DNA of 64,000 nucleotides. Source: Candidatus Methylopumilus planktonicus. Lineage in GTDB: Bacteria > Pseudomonadota > Gammaproteobacteria > Burkholderiales > Methylophilaceae. The notes under the pieces were generated by a model. That model saw nothing but the letters and a program-made list of their open reading frames with translations, made no database searches and was not told the origin of the DNA. Positions 18,355 through 26,648 of the stretch are shown in pieces. The stretch lies in assembly GCF_006364715.1 (NCBI RefSeq), contig NZ_CP040984.1:310001-374000 (forward strand), in the 5' to 3' direction. The stretch's first letter is position 1. Every line of letters begins with the position of its first letter. The position numbers were made by a program, and so were the translations under genes.

Positions 18355-19002
18355 TTATTTGAATGATTGGTTGAAGAAAATTGATAAATCATCTATCTCT
18401 TTTTCACATACTTCATGCCCCATAGGGTACTTTTCAAAGTTCGCAAAATTAAACTTTGCCATTAGTTTTTTAAAGGAAGAATCAGCAATTTCTATATCTA
18501 TAACATTATCATATAGGCCGTGAGCCATAAAGATTGGTATCTTAATTAAATCATTTTTTATGGACCTTATAAGCTTGTCTTTCAAAGGAAGATAACCAGA
18601 CAAAGCTGCAATGCCTCCTAATTTTTTATGGTATTTTAATCCTAAGTAAAAACTCATTACAGCCCCTTGAGAAAAGCCTCCAATAATAATTTTTTCGGAA
18701 GGGATACCAAGGGAAATTTGCTCTTCAATCAACTTTTGAATGATTAAACTTGATCTTTGCATACCCAATTCATCTTCATCTTTGTCTAAAGACAGATCAT
18801 ACAAATCATACCAAGCTCTCATTTCCATGCCTTGGTTGATTGTGACTGGCTGGTAGGGAGCATGGGGCAAGATAAATCGAATTTTATTGAATTGCGATCT
18901 TCCGAAGATGCTTTTGAAATCAAATCCATCAGCTCCAAGACCATGAAGAAATATGACTGAGCCTATGGGCGGTTCAATGGTGTCAATAATAATGGGTGTC
19001 AT
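18355..19002 (-). CDS. Carboxylesterase/phospholipase, alpha/beta hydrolase
   Basis: A 215-residue single-domain alpha/beta hydrolase of the Abhydrolase_2 (EstB/YpfH-like) family, which hydrolyses short-chain esters or lysophospholipids. The nucleophile elbow is GFSQGAVMS (serine near residue 110), the oxyanion segment is FLHGLGADG, and likely acid and base are in HGLYDNVID and GHEVCEKEID. No signal peptide is visible, so it is cytoplasmic. It lies just upstream of xseB and may be read with it. The natural substrate is unknown. Confidence 0.85.
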   Translation of the reverse strand: MTPIIIDTIEPPIGSVIFLHGLGADGFDFKSIFGRSQFNKIRFILPHAPYQPVTINQGMEMRAWYDLYDLSLDKDEDELGMQRSSLIIQKLIEEQISLGIPSEKIIIGGFSQGAVMSFYLGLKYHKKLGGIAALSGYLPLKDKLIRSIKNDLIKIPIFMAHGLYDNVIDIEIADSSFKKLMAKFNFANFEKYPMGHEVCEKEIDDLSIFFNQSFK

Positions 19003-19035
19003 AAATAAAAAAAGCAGAATTAAATTCTGCTTTTT
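19003..19035 (-). terminator. Rho-independent terminator after the MxaD-like gene
   Basis: The stem AAAAAGCAGAA (19009-19019) and TTCTGCTTTTT (19025-19035) has a five-base loop. Read on the minus strand it is followed by seven T and a T-rich tail. It separates the MxaD-like gene from the esterase gene downstream. Confidence 0.88.
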
Positions 19036-19050
19036 AATACCTAAATTACT

Positions 19051-19572
19051 TTATTTCGTTTCAGCTAATTTTTTAAGTGCTGGAAGTGCTACATCATACA
19101 TTTCATTCACAGCTTTCAATGCTGTCTCGTCATCTTGGCCAGCTGGAATCGGTGGATTGAGTTTGTAAACTCTATAAAAACGTCCTACCCATGTTACAGA
19201 AGATTCATTAGGGCTAGGACCCTTTGCTACAACAATAAATGAATTATAGTCTGCCACAGGGACTGCCCCTTCTAAAATTTCATATTTTAACTTCATAGCT
19301 TCTTCATCGATACCTTTAAGCCTTTCAACTACCTTACCCCCAGATTTTAGTGTAAGCGTTCTTAGGGTATCCTCGCCCTTTTTTTCTAATTTGCTATCAG
19401 TTACAAGAGGCTGCCATTTTTGAAAACTACCAAAATCTTTAATGATTGCCCAAACTTTATCAGGCGATGCATTGATTTTGATTGTTTTTTCAACTTTTTG
19501 AGGTGATGGGCCGTGAGCAAATACATTCATTGATACAAACAAAAGGAAGATACTAATAATAATTTTTTTCAT
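19051..19572 (-). CDS. MxaD-like periplasmic SRPBCC-fold protein
   Basis: A 173-residue exported protein: signal peptide 1-19 (MKKIIISIFLLFVSMNVFA), then HGPSPQKVEKTIKINASPDK leading into VWAIIKDFGSF, a START/polyketide-cyclase-like (SRPBCC) domain. This HGP...QKV...I.I.A.P..VWA.I pattern right after the signal peptide resembles MxaD, a periplasmic protein reported to aid electron transfer between PQQ methanol dehydrogenase and its cytochrome. It sits 61 bases after a beta-propeller lipoprotein gene and ends at a strong terminator, so the two probably form a small operon. No methanol dehydrogenase gene is in the window, so the methylotrophy role is inferred. Confidence 0.72.
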   Translation of the reverse strand: MKKIIISIFLLFVSMNVFAHGPSPQKVEKTIKINASPDKVWAIIKDFGSFQKWQPLVTDSKLEKKGEDTLRTLTLKSGGKVVERLKGIDEEAMKLKYEILEGAVPVADYNSFIVVAKGPSPNESSVTWVGRFYRVYKLNPPIPAGQDDETALKAVNEMYDVALPALKKLAETK

Positions 19573-19633
19573 GTGAATAGAGCCTTTGGTGTTTAATAAG
19601 CTTGATAATTATAAATTGTTTTTATATATAACA

Positions 19634-20575
19634 TTAGTCAATTTTGATAAATTGACCAAAAGATCGGCTTTGCTTGCCTGTTTTGATTTCATAGAGATAT
19701 TCTTGTTTTGCCAAGTCAATGATCGAAATAGAGTCGCTTCTCCAATTAGAAGTGATTAAAATATTATCTCTTTCATCAATATCAATACCCTCTGGATTAC
19801 CACCCACTTTGATTTTTTTAATTTCTTTTTTCATCTTAAGATCAACAACACTTATATTGTCATCTTGAGTATTTGTAACAAAGGCAAATTGGTTTTTTAC
19901 GTCGGATACCACTCCATAAGGATGATCTCCAACCTTAATAGTTTCCGAAGCAAATGATTGGATATTCACTACAGATAATGAGTCATCTAAAACATTAACA
20001 ACAAAAAGTAAGTTTTTGCTGACAAATAAGCCATAAGGATGATTGCCTACCTTAATTTTCTTAACGAGAGCCAAATCAGATTGACCATATATCTCGACAG
20101 TATTCTCATCACGATTAGAAATAAAAAGATACTTTCCCTCAGTATCACAAATCATGCCAGATGGAGATTTACCAACTACTATTTTTTTAATGACTGTTAA
20201 AGATTTTGTTTCTATTATAAAAACTTCACTATTAAACCAATCGCTCACATAGATGAAGTCTTCATTTGTGGACTTGGTAATTCCAACTGGCGTTCCACCA
20301 GTCTGTATTGTTTTAATAATTCGATTATGTTGAAGATCTAAAACATTTACGGAGGCATCATGAGTATTTGTAATAAAGGCATAGGATTGCTTTAGAGAAA
20401 TAGCAACTCCTACAGGGCCTTTGCCTACAGGAATTTCTTGAATAATTTTTTTCTCTTTTATATTAACAATACTTACTGTATCAGAGCCTTGGTTGGTAAT
20501 ATAAGCAATAGGCGAAGTTGAGCAAGCACAAAGTAATAAACATAGAGCAAGTGAAATAAGATTTTTAAAATTCAT
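19634..20575 (-). CDS. YVTN-repeat beta-propeller lipoprotein
   Basis: A 313-residue lipoprotein: the signal MNFKNLISLALCLLLCAC ends in a lipobox (LCAC), and the rest is about seven blades of a YVTN/PQQ-type beta-propeller. Each blade has the rhythm AFVTN..D..VSVVDL..... IK.I.VG..P.GI. Similar propellers accompany PQQ-dependent alcohol dehydrogenase systems, which fits the MxaD-like gene next to it. It is probably anchored in the outer or inner membrane facing the periplasm. The protein has no visible catalytic motif, and its exact role is unknown. Confidence 0.8.
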   Translation of the reverse strand: MNFKNLISLALCLLLCACSTSPIAYITNQGSDTVSIVNIKEKKIIQEIPVGKGPVGVAISLKQSYAFITNTHDASVNVLDLQHNRIIKTIQTGGTPVGITKSTNEDFIYVSDWFNSEVFIIETKSLTVIKKIVVGKSPSGMICDTEGKYLFISNRDENTVEIYGQSDLALVKKIKVGNHPYGLFVSKNLLFVVNVLDDSLSVVNIQSFASETIKVGDHPYGVVSDVKNQFAFVTNTQDDNISVVDLKMKKEIKKIKVGGNPEGIDIDERDNILITSNWRSDSISIIDLAKQEYLYEIKTGKQSRSFGQFIKID

Positions 20576-20670
20576 AATTAAAGTTTTTTCTTAATAGATT
20601 CTAGCTTTAATTCTGGCTTTTATTTAAACTAAATCTATGGAAAAATTAAAGAAAAGCTTAAGGTGGTTTC

Positions 20671-21144
20671 ATGATTGATAAAGATGGTTATCGGCCAAAT
20701 GTTGGTATTGTCATTTGTAATGTCGAGAATCAAGTTTTCTGGGCGAAGCGCACACAAGAGAATGCATGGCAATTTCCTCAGGGCGGTATTCAAAAAGGCG
20801 AGGCGCCAGAAGAGGCTATGTATAGAGAGCTTATGGAAGAGGTTGGTTTAAAACCGCACCATGTAGAAATACTTGGCCGAACAAAAGACTGGTTAAAGTA
20901 TGAAGTGCCCTCACAATGGCTTCGAAGAGATTTTAGAGGGGTCTATAAAGGCCAAAAACAAATATGGTATCTCTTGAGAATGAAGGGGGAAGATACTGAT
21001 ATCTTTTTGAGGAACACTAAAAAGCCGGAGTTTGATGCATGGCGCTGGCATGATTACTGGATGCCTCTTAATGAGGTGATTGAATTTAAAAGAGATGTTT
21101 ATCGGCTTGCATTAAACGAACTTCGTTTGTTTATAGATAATTAG
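20671..21144 (+). CDS. rppH: RNA pyrophosphohydrolase RppH
   Basis: RppH removes pyrophosphate from the 5' end of triphosphorylated mRNA and so starts 5'-dependent decay by RNase E. The 157-residue Nudix protein begins MIDKDGYRPNVGIVICN, typical of RppH, and has the Nudix box GGIQKGEAPEEAMYRELMEE (VG) at about residues 38-60. A good ribosome site AGGTGG lies 4 bases before the ATG. Its 3' end converges on psd with one base between stops and no visible terminator. Confidence 0.95.
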   Translation: MIDKDGYRPNVGIVICNVENQVFWAKRTQENAWQFPQGGIQKGEAPEEAMYRELMEEVGLKPHHVEILGRTKDWLKYEVPSQWLRRDFRGVYKGQKQIWYLLRMKGEDTDIFLRNTKKPEFDAWRWHDYWMPLNEVIEFKRDVYRLALNELRLFIDN

Positions 21145-21145
21145 T

Positions 21146-21790
21146 CTATTTTTTTAATTCAGCAATAATTGTTTCGCCATTAAAAACTGTGTCGCCCAAA
21201 GTAACTTTTATCTTTGAATTGATAGGTAAATATAAGTCAACACGCGAGCCAAATCTTATGAAGCCATACCTTTCACCGACCTCTAACGCATCACCTTTAT
21301 TTACATAGCATAAAATTCTTCTCGCAATTAAGCCAGCAATTTGAACGCAAGTAATATCAAAACCTTCTTTAGTTTTTAAGTGAAGTGCACATCTTTCGTT
21401 CTCCAAAGAAGCTTTTGACATAGCTGCATTTAGAAATTTTCCAGGAAAATACCATTTATTCATAATAATTGATTTAATCGGACTTTTGTTTGAGTGGACA
21501 TTAAAGACATTCATAAAGACACTCACTTTAATTGCTCGCCTATTAAGATAATCGTCTTTACATTTTTCAATCACAATCACCTTGCCATCAGCTGCTGATA
21601 CCACCAAATTTTTCTTGGAGGGCGTGCTTCTTTTTGGATCTCTAAAAAATTGTAGAATAAATAAAGAGATTATCCAAAGAGGAATTGACCACAAAGCACA
21701 TATTTTAAATACGATAGCTGATACGGCAATAGATGCTATTAGAAATGGCCAACCTTCTTTTGCAATGATAGGGTAAGCTTTTTTTACCAT
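21146..21790 (-). CDS. psd: Phosphatidylserine decarboxylase (short form)
   Basis: Psd makes phosphatidylethanolamine from phosphatidylserine at the inner membrane. The 214-residue protein has hydrophobic N-terminal segments (WPFLIASIAVSAIVF and WSIPLWIISLFILQFF) and the self-cleavage site RFGSRVDLY near residue 177, where Gly-Ser splits to make the pyruvoyl group. The ATG at 21790 lies 4 bases after the ilvC stop; an upstream TTG at 21817 would overlap ilvC and is less likely. The ilvBHC-psd order is common in betaproteobacteria, but the usual partner pssA is not next to it here. Confidence 0.92.
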   Translation of the reverse strand: MVKKAYPIIAKEGWPFLIASIAVSAIVFKICALWSIPLWIISLFILQFFRDPKRSTPSKKNLVVSAADGKVIVIEKCKDDYLNRRAIKVSVFMNVFNVHSNKSPIKSIIMNKWYFPGKFLNAAMSKASLENERCALHLKTKEGFDITCVQIAGLIARRILCYVNKGDALEVGERYGFIRFGSRVDLYLPINSKIKVTLGDTVFNGETIIAELKK

Positions 21791-21794
21791 AGAG

Positions 21795-22811
21795 CTAGTT
21801 TTTGCTTTGATCAACAAGCTTATTCTTGGCGATCCAAGGCATCATTGATCTAAGTTGTGAGCCAACTTTTTCAATAGGGTGTTCAGCATTGAGTCTTCGT
21901 CTTGCGGTCATTTCTGGATAGTTTGTTTTTCCTTCAAGGATAAAACGTTTCGCATACTCTCCATTTTGAATATTTTTTAAAGCTTCTTTCATGGCTAACT
22001 TGGCCTCATTACCAATAACTTTAGGGCCGGTTACGTACTCTCCGAATTCAGCATTATTTGAGATAGAGTAGTTCATATTAGCAATACCGCCTTCATACAT
22101 TAAATCTACAATAAGTTTAAGCTCATGTAAGCACTCAAAATAAGCCATTTCTGGGGCGTAACCTGCTTCAGTTAATGTTTCAAAACCTGCTTTGACAAGT
22201 TCAACTGCGCCACCGCATAAAACAGCCTGTTCACCAAATAAGTCAGTTTCAGTTTCTTCACGGAAATCTGTTTCAATGACCCCACCTTTTGTGCCACCAT
22301 TTGCCGCTGCATATGAAAGAGCAATTTCTTTTGCTTTGCCAGATTTGTTTTGGTAAATCGCAATTAATGAAGGTACGCCACCACCTTTTAGATATTCTGA
22401 GCGCACTGTGTGGCCAGGACCTTTTGGTGCAATCATAATGACATCAAGATCATCCCTCGGAATAATTTGGTTATAGTGAATATTAAATCCATGGGCAAAA
22501 GCAAGCACAGCATTTTTTTTCAAGAATGGTGCAACTTCTTGATGAAAAATCTGAGGCATTGTTTCATCAGGGATTAATAGCATGACGACATCAGCATTTT
22601 TGACGGCTTCATTAATTTCTAAAACGTTATGTCCTGCACTTTTGGCTTTATCCCATGATGCGCCACCTTTTCTAAGAGCAACAGTGACGTTGACGCCTGA
22701 TTCTTTAAGATTGGCTGCATGAGCGTGGCCCTGTGAGCCATAACCAACAATAACAACATTTAATTTTTTAATTAAATTTAAATCAGCATCTTTATCGTAG
22801 TAAACCTTCAT
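21795..22811 (-). CDS. ilvC: Ketol-acid reductoisomerase (class I)
   Basis: IlvC isomerises and reduces acetolactate or acetohydroxybutyrate with NADPH, the second common step to valine, leucine and isoleucine. The 338-residue length marks the short class I form. The Rossmann motif VGYGSQGHAHAANLKESG spans about residues 22-39, and the metal-binding segment TDLFGEQAVLCGG is clear. It lies 20 bases after ilvH and is followed by psd. Confidence 0.97.
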   Translation of the reverse strand: MKVYYDKDADLNLIKKLNVVIVGYGSQGHAHAANLKESGVNVTVALRKGGASWDKAKSAGHNVLEINEAVKNADVVMLLIPDETMPQIFHQEVAPFLKKNAVLAFAHGFNIHYNQIIPRDDLDVIMIAPKGPGHTVRSEYLKGGGVPSLIAIYQNKSGKAKEIALSYAAANGGTKGGVIETDFREETETDLFGEQAVLCGGAVELVKAGFETLTEAGYAPEMAYFECLHELKLIVDLMYEGGIANMNYSISNNAEFGEYVTGPKVIGNEAKLAMKEALKNIQNGEYAKRFILEGKTNYPEMTARRRLNAEHPIEKVGSQLRSMMPWIAKNKLVDQSKN

Positions 22812-22831
22812 AATAACCTTTCAGTTTTAAT

Positions 22832-23323
22832 TTATACTTTTAAAATTCTATCACCGCGTCCAATTCCTGACGCACCAGTTCTAACTGTTTCTAAAATAGC
22901 CGCCTTATCAATGCTTTCAATATAAGCGTCTAATTTGCTAGACGATCCTGTTAACTCAATAGTAAATGAGCTATCAGAAACATCGATAATTCGTCCTCTG
23001 AAAATATCACACATTCTTTTCATCTCATCTCGGTACTGAGCATTTGCTTTAACTTTAACTATCATTAGTTCTCGCTCAATAAATTTGCCATCATTTAAAT
23101 CTAGGACCTTTACAACATCAATTAATTTATTAAGTTGCTTAATGATTTGTTCAATAATTTCATCCGTGCCAGAAGTGACAATGGTCATTCTTGAGAGCGT
23201 TGCATCTTCAGTAGGCGCAACAGTCAAAGATTCAATGTTGTAACCCCTTGCAGAGAATAACCCGGAAACTCTCGATAAAGCACCAGATTCATTTTCCATC
23301 AAGAGAGAAATAATATGTCTCAT
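22832..23323 (-). CDS. ilvH: Acetolactate synthase small (regulatory) subunit
   Basis: IlvH binds the catalytic subunit and confers valine feedback. The 163-residue protein starts with an ACT domain (MRHIISLLMENESGALSRVS then GLFSARGYNIESLTVAPT) and has the ALS_ss C-terminal domain (ELTGSSSKLDAYIE). Its start directly follows the ilvB stop with no gap. Confidence 0.96.
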   Translation of the reverse strand: MRHIISLLMENESGALSRVSGLFSARGYNIESLTVAPTEDATLSRMTIVTSGTDEIIEQIIKQLNKLIDVVKVLDLNDGKFIERELMIVKVKANAQYRDEMKRMCDIFRGRIIDVSDSSFTIELTGSSSKLDAYIESIDKAAILETVRTGASGIGRGDRILKV

Positions 23324-25042
23324 TTATAGATCCTCAGCTGTAATCATTTCTGACAAGCCTTTTCCATTAGGAATCATTGGAAATACATTTTCTTTTTGAT
23401 CCGTAATGAAGTCCATAAAGACCAAGCGCTCTTTTAGTTTTTTACTAAAAGCTTCTTTGAGAGCTGGCTCAATATCGCTTGGGTTCTCGATTTTCATTCC
23501 AACGTGACCATAAGCTTCAGCTAATTTCACAAAATCAGGCAATGCTTCCATATAGGATTCCGCATAACGATTTCCATAAAAAAATTCTTGCCATTGTCTT
23601 ACCATCCCCATGTATCTATTATTGAGATTAATAATCTTGATAGGTAAATGGAATTGCTTGCAGGTAGATAGTTCTTGAATACACATTTGTATGGAAGCTT
23701 CACCAGTCACACAAGCAACCATCGCATCAGGATGAGCTAATTGAGTGCCCATCGCATAGGGTAATCCCACGCCCATGGTTCCCAGGCCACCAGAATTAAT
23801 CCATCTTCTAGGCTTATCAAATGGATAGTATTGTGCTGCCCACATTTGGTGCTGACCTACATCAGAAGTAATAAAGGCATCTCCTTTTGTTACCTGATGT
23901 AAGGTTTGAACAACAAATTGAGGTTTAATGAGTTTTTTATCGTTTTTAAAACTTAAGCAATTTGTCGATCTCCATTGGTCAATTTCTTTCAACCAATGCT
24001 TAAGCGATATATTTTGCTTTGTTTTTTCTTTAGATAAAAGATCATTAAGTTCAGTAAGCACTGAAACGACATGACCTACGATAGGTATATCAATCTTTAC
24101 TCTTTTAGAAATAGATGATGGATCAATATCAATGTGAATGATTGTTTTCGGTTTGGATAAGAAATGCTCTGGATTACCAATCACTCTGTCGTCAAAGCGA
24201 GCACCAACAGCCAACAATACATCACATTCTTGCATAGCCATATTAGCCTCATAGGTACCATGCATGCCTAACATGCCTAGAAACTGCTTATCACTTGCAG
24301 GAAAACCACCCAAGCCCATAAGCGTGCTTGTAATAGGAGCCCCAATAGTACGAACAAATTTAGTTAATTGTGAAGAGGCATCGCCCAATACAACGCCACC
24401 ACCTGAGTAGATCATTGGTTTTTTTGCGCTCAAAAGAAGTGACAATGCTTTTTTAATTTGGCCGCTATGACCCTTAATAATAGGGTTATATGATCTTAAA
24501 TGAACCGATTTAGGATAGCTAAACTCATATTTTTCGGCTGTGATGTCTTTTGGAATATCAACCAAAACAGGCCCAGGTCTTCCGCTTGACGCAACATAGA
24601 AAGCTTTCTTAATTGTAGATGCAATATCTTTAACGTCCTTAACTAAGAAATTATGTTTTACACATGGACGCGTAATACCTATCGTATCACATTCCTGAAA
24701 GGCATCTTGCCCAATGGCGTAAGTTGGAACCTGACCACTAATGATCACCATGGGAATGGAATCCATGTAGGCGGTAGCAATACCTGTTACAGCATTGGTC
24801 GCTCCCGGGCCTGAGGTTACAAGAGCAACGCCAACTTTTCCAGTAGATCTTGAATAGGCGTCAGCTGCATGAACAGCTGCTTGTTCGTGACGAACTAGAA
24901 CATGCTTAAATTTATTTTGCTTAAAAACAGCATCATAAATATTAAGGACGGCGCCACCAGGATAACCAAAAACGAATTTGACTTTTTCCTCGTGAAGGCA
25001 GCGAATAACAATTTCTGCTCCAGAAATGTGATTTGAGTTCAT
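23324..25042 (-). CDS. ilvB: Acetolactate synthase large (catalytic) subunit
   Basis: This TPP and FAD enzyme joins two pyruvates to acetolactate, or pyruvate with 2-oxobutyrate, opening branched-chain amino-acid synthesis. The 572 residues show GYPGGAVLNIYDAVF, the TPP-activating glutamate in VRHEQAAVHAADAYSRSTG (E53), and the TPP-binding GEASIQMCIQELSTC with NLNNRYMGMVRQWQ. It leads ilvB-ilvH-ilvC-psd and has a strong promoter just upstream (25085-25113). The symbol ilvI would be equally valid. Confidence 0.96.
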   Translation of the reverse strand: MNSNHISGAEIVIRCLHEEKVKFVFGYPGGAVLNIYDAVFKQNKFKHVLVRHEQAAVHAADAYSRSTGKVGVALVTSGPGATNAVTGIATAYMDSIPMVIISGQVPTYAIGQDAFQECDTIGITRPCVKHNFLVKDVKDIASTIKKAFYVASSGRPGPVLVDIPKDITAEKYEFSYPKSVHLRSYNPIIKGHSGQIKKALSLLLSAKKPMIYSGGGVVLGDASSQLTKFVRTIGAPITSTLMGLGGFPASDKQFLGMLGMHGTYEANMAMQECDVLLAVGARFDDRVIGNPEHFLSKPKTIIHIDIDPSSISKRVKIDIPIVGHVVSVLTELNDLLSKEKTKQNISLKHWLKEIDQWRSTNCLSFKNDKKLIKPQFVVQTLHQVTKGDAFITSDVGQHQMWAAQYYPFDKPRRWINSGGLGTMGVGLPYAMGTQLAHPDAMVACVTGEASIQMCIQELSTCKQFHLPIKIINLNNRYMGMVRQWQEFFYGNRYAESYMEALPDFVKLAEAYGHVGMKIENPSDIEPALKEAFSKKLKERLVFMDFITDQKENVFPMIPNGKGLSEMITAEDL

Positions 25043-25084
25043 AGGATTCTTGATTGTAATTAATGAGATAGCTATAAACCCTCA

Positions 25085-25113
25085 ACATTAACGCTTTAAG
25101 CGTATTTGGTCAA
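25085..25113 (-). promoter_or_regulatory. Sigma-70-like promoter of the ilvBHC operon with a palindromic spacer
   Basis: On the minus strand TTGACC (25113-25108) is followed after exactly 17 bases by TAATGT (25090-25085). Transcription would start near 25078, about 35 bases before ilvB. The spacer holds the inverted repeat ACGCTTTAAGCGT (25091-25103), well placed for a regulator. The leader is too short for a classical leader-peptide attenuator. Confidence 0.65.
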
Positions 25114-25115
25114 GT

Positions 25116-25982
25116 TTAGAGACTTTTAAAAGTCTCAATTTTCATAGATAAATCAATTGCCTTGATATTTTTTGTGAGCGCTCCTAGAGAGATTCTATTT
25201 ACGCCCGTCAGTGCAATTTTTTTAACATTTTTTAGCGTAATATTTCCAGACGCCTCAAGAGTCGCTATATTTTTATTAAGAAGTACAGCTTTTTTAAGAT
25301 CTTTAATATTAAAGTTATCTAATAATATATTTCTAAAGCCTAGCTCAATAAATTTTTTAAACTGATCAAGATTTTCAACTTCAATTTGAATATCTTTACT
25401 TTTGGAGTATTTCAAAGCGAGCGAAAGTAAATCATCAACTTTTTTAGCGGATGTAATATGGTTTTCTTTGATAAGTATTTGATCAAAAAGTCCGATGCGT
25501 TGATTATTACCGCCCCCAATAGCGACAGCATATTTTTGCGCAATTCTTAACCCTGGGATTGTTTTCCTTGTATCAAAGATACCTGTGTGAGTATTTGCGA
25601 TAGCTTTGACATATTGATGTGTAATCGTGGATGTGGAAGATAAGGTTTGTAAGAAATTAAGTGCTACTCTTTCTCCGCTGAGGATTGATTTTGCACTGCC
25701 GTAAACTTCACAAAGCCTCTGATTTTTTTTTACAATCTCACCTTCTTTAACAAGCCACTTTATTTTTATTTTTGGATCTAGTATTAAAAAAGTAGCGTTA
25801 AACCAAGGAATACCAGCAATTAAAGCCGATTCTTTGGCTTTAACATAAGCTACTGCAGTTGATTTTGCTTCGATAAGTTGAGCAGATAAATCAATATTGC
25901 CTATATCTTCTTGGATCGCCATTTTGACATTTGTTTGAATGGCTTCAATCAAAGTTTTCTTATTTATTTTTGATCTTTGCAT
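25116..25982 (-). CDS. nadC: Nicotinate-nucleotide pyrophosphorylase (quinolinate phosphoribosyltransferase)
   Basis: NadC makes nicotinate mononucleotide from quinolinate and PRPP in de novo NAD synthesis. The 288-residue protein carries ILSGERVALNFLQTLSSTST, the signature DTRKTIPGLRIAQKYAV, and the barrel end segments EVENLDQF, LLDNF and EASGNITLKN. It ends just before the ilv promoter and is divergent from the GST-like gene. nadE, which finishes NAD synthesis, lies at 41980-43563. Confidence 0.95.
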   Translation of the reverse strand: MQRSKINKKTLIEAIQTNVKMAIQEDIGNIDLSAQLIEAKSTAVAYVKAKESALIAGIPWFNATFLILDPKIKIKWLVKEGEIVKKNQRLCEVYGSAKSILSGERVALNFLQTLSSTSTITHQYVKAIANTHTGIFDTRKTIPGLRIAQKYAVAIGGGNNQRIGLFDQILIKENHITSAKKVDDLLSLALKYSKSKDIQIEVENLDQFKKFIELGFRNILLDNFNIKDLKKAVLLNKNIATLEASGNITLKNVKKIALTGVNRISLGALTKNIKAIDLSMKIETFKSL

Positions 25983-26036
25983 AATCTAGAAGCTTAACAA
26001 ATTATAATAAATTTGGTTTTTTTAATTGAGAGAAAA

Positions 26037-26648
26037 ATGAAGCTTTTTTATTCAAATAATAGCCCTTACGCTAGAAAAATAAGAATTTTAATTGATGAGA
26101 AAAAAGTTCCAGTGACTTTGGAGAAGGTTGTGCTTGCTGATAAAAATTGTACGATTCATGAATACAATCCTTTAGCTAAAGTACCTATATTGGTTATAAA
26201 CGATATATCAATTTTTGATTCACCGGTAATAGCTGAGTATGTTGACTATAAGAGTGGTCCGCTTTATTTAATTCCCAGTGATTTTGATAAAAAAATATTA
26301 GTCAAAAGATGGGAAGCTCTAGCAGATGGATTATGCGACGCATCAGTAGCAATCATGCTGGAAAAGCGTAGACCGATTTCACAACAAAATACTGATGTAT
26401 TTGAAAAGCAAATGAGAAAAATAAAGTTAAGTCTTCAAAGGCTTAATGAAGAAATAGAAGATAAAGAATACTATTTAGAGGGTACATTTTCGTATGCTGA
26501 TATAGCCGTCGGATGTGCTTTGGGGTACGTTAAATTAAGATATCCTGAAATTGACTTTAAGAATGAATATCTAAATCTATATCATTTGCATGAAGAGCTT
26601 ATGAAGCGACAATCTTTTCAGGCAACGGCACCTGAGCCTTATCTATAG
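26037..26648 (+). CDS. Glutathione S-transferase-like protein
   Basis: A 203-residue protein with a thioredoxin-like N-terminal GST domain (MKLFYSNNSPYARKIRILID) and a helical C-terminal domain ending around QSFQATAPEPYL. The SPYARK segment resembles YibF-type bacterial GSTs, in which the serine is the likely catalytic residue. ATG 26037 is preferred over an upstream start at 26013 because it begins the fold exactly. It stands alone, divergent from nadC, and its last 50 bases overlap mnmA on the opposite strand. Substrate unknown. Confidence 0.85.
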   Translation: MKLFYSNNSPYARKIRILIDEKKVPVTLEKVVLADKNCTIHEYNPLAKVPILVINDISIFDSPVIAEYVDYKSGPLYLIPSDFDKKILVKRWEALADGLCDASVAIMLEKRRPISQQNTDVFEKQMRKIKLSLQRLNEEIEDKEYYLEGTFSYADIAVGCALGYVKLRYPEIDFKNEYLNLYHLHEELMKRQSFQATAPEPYL

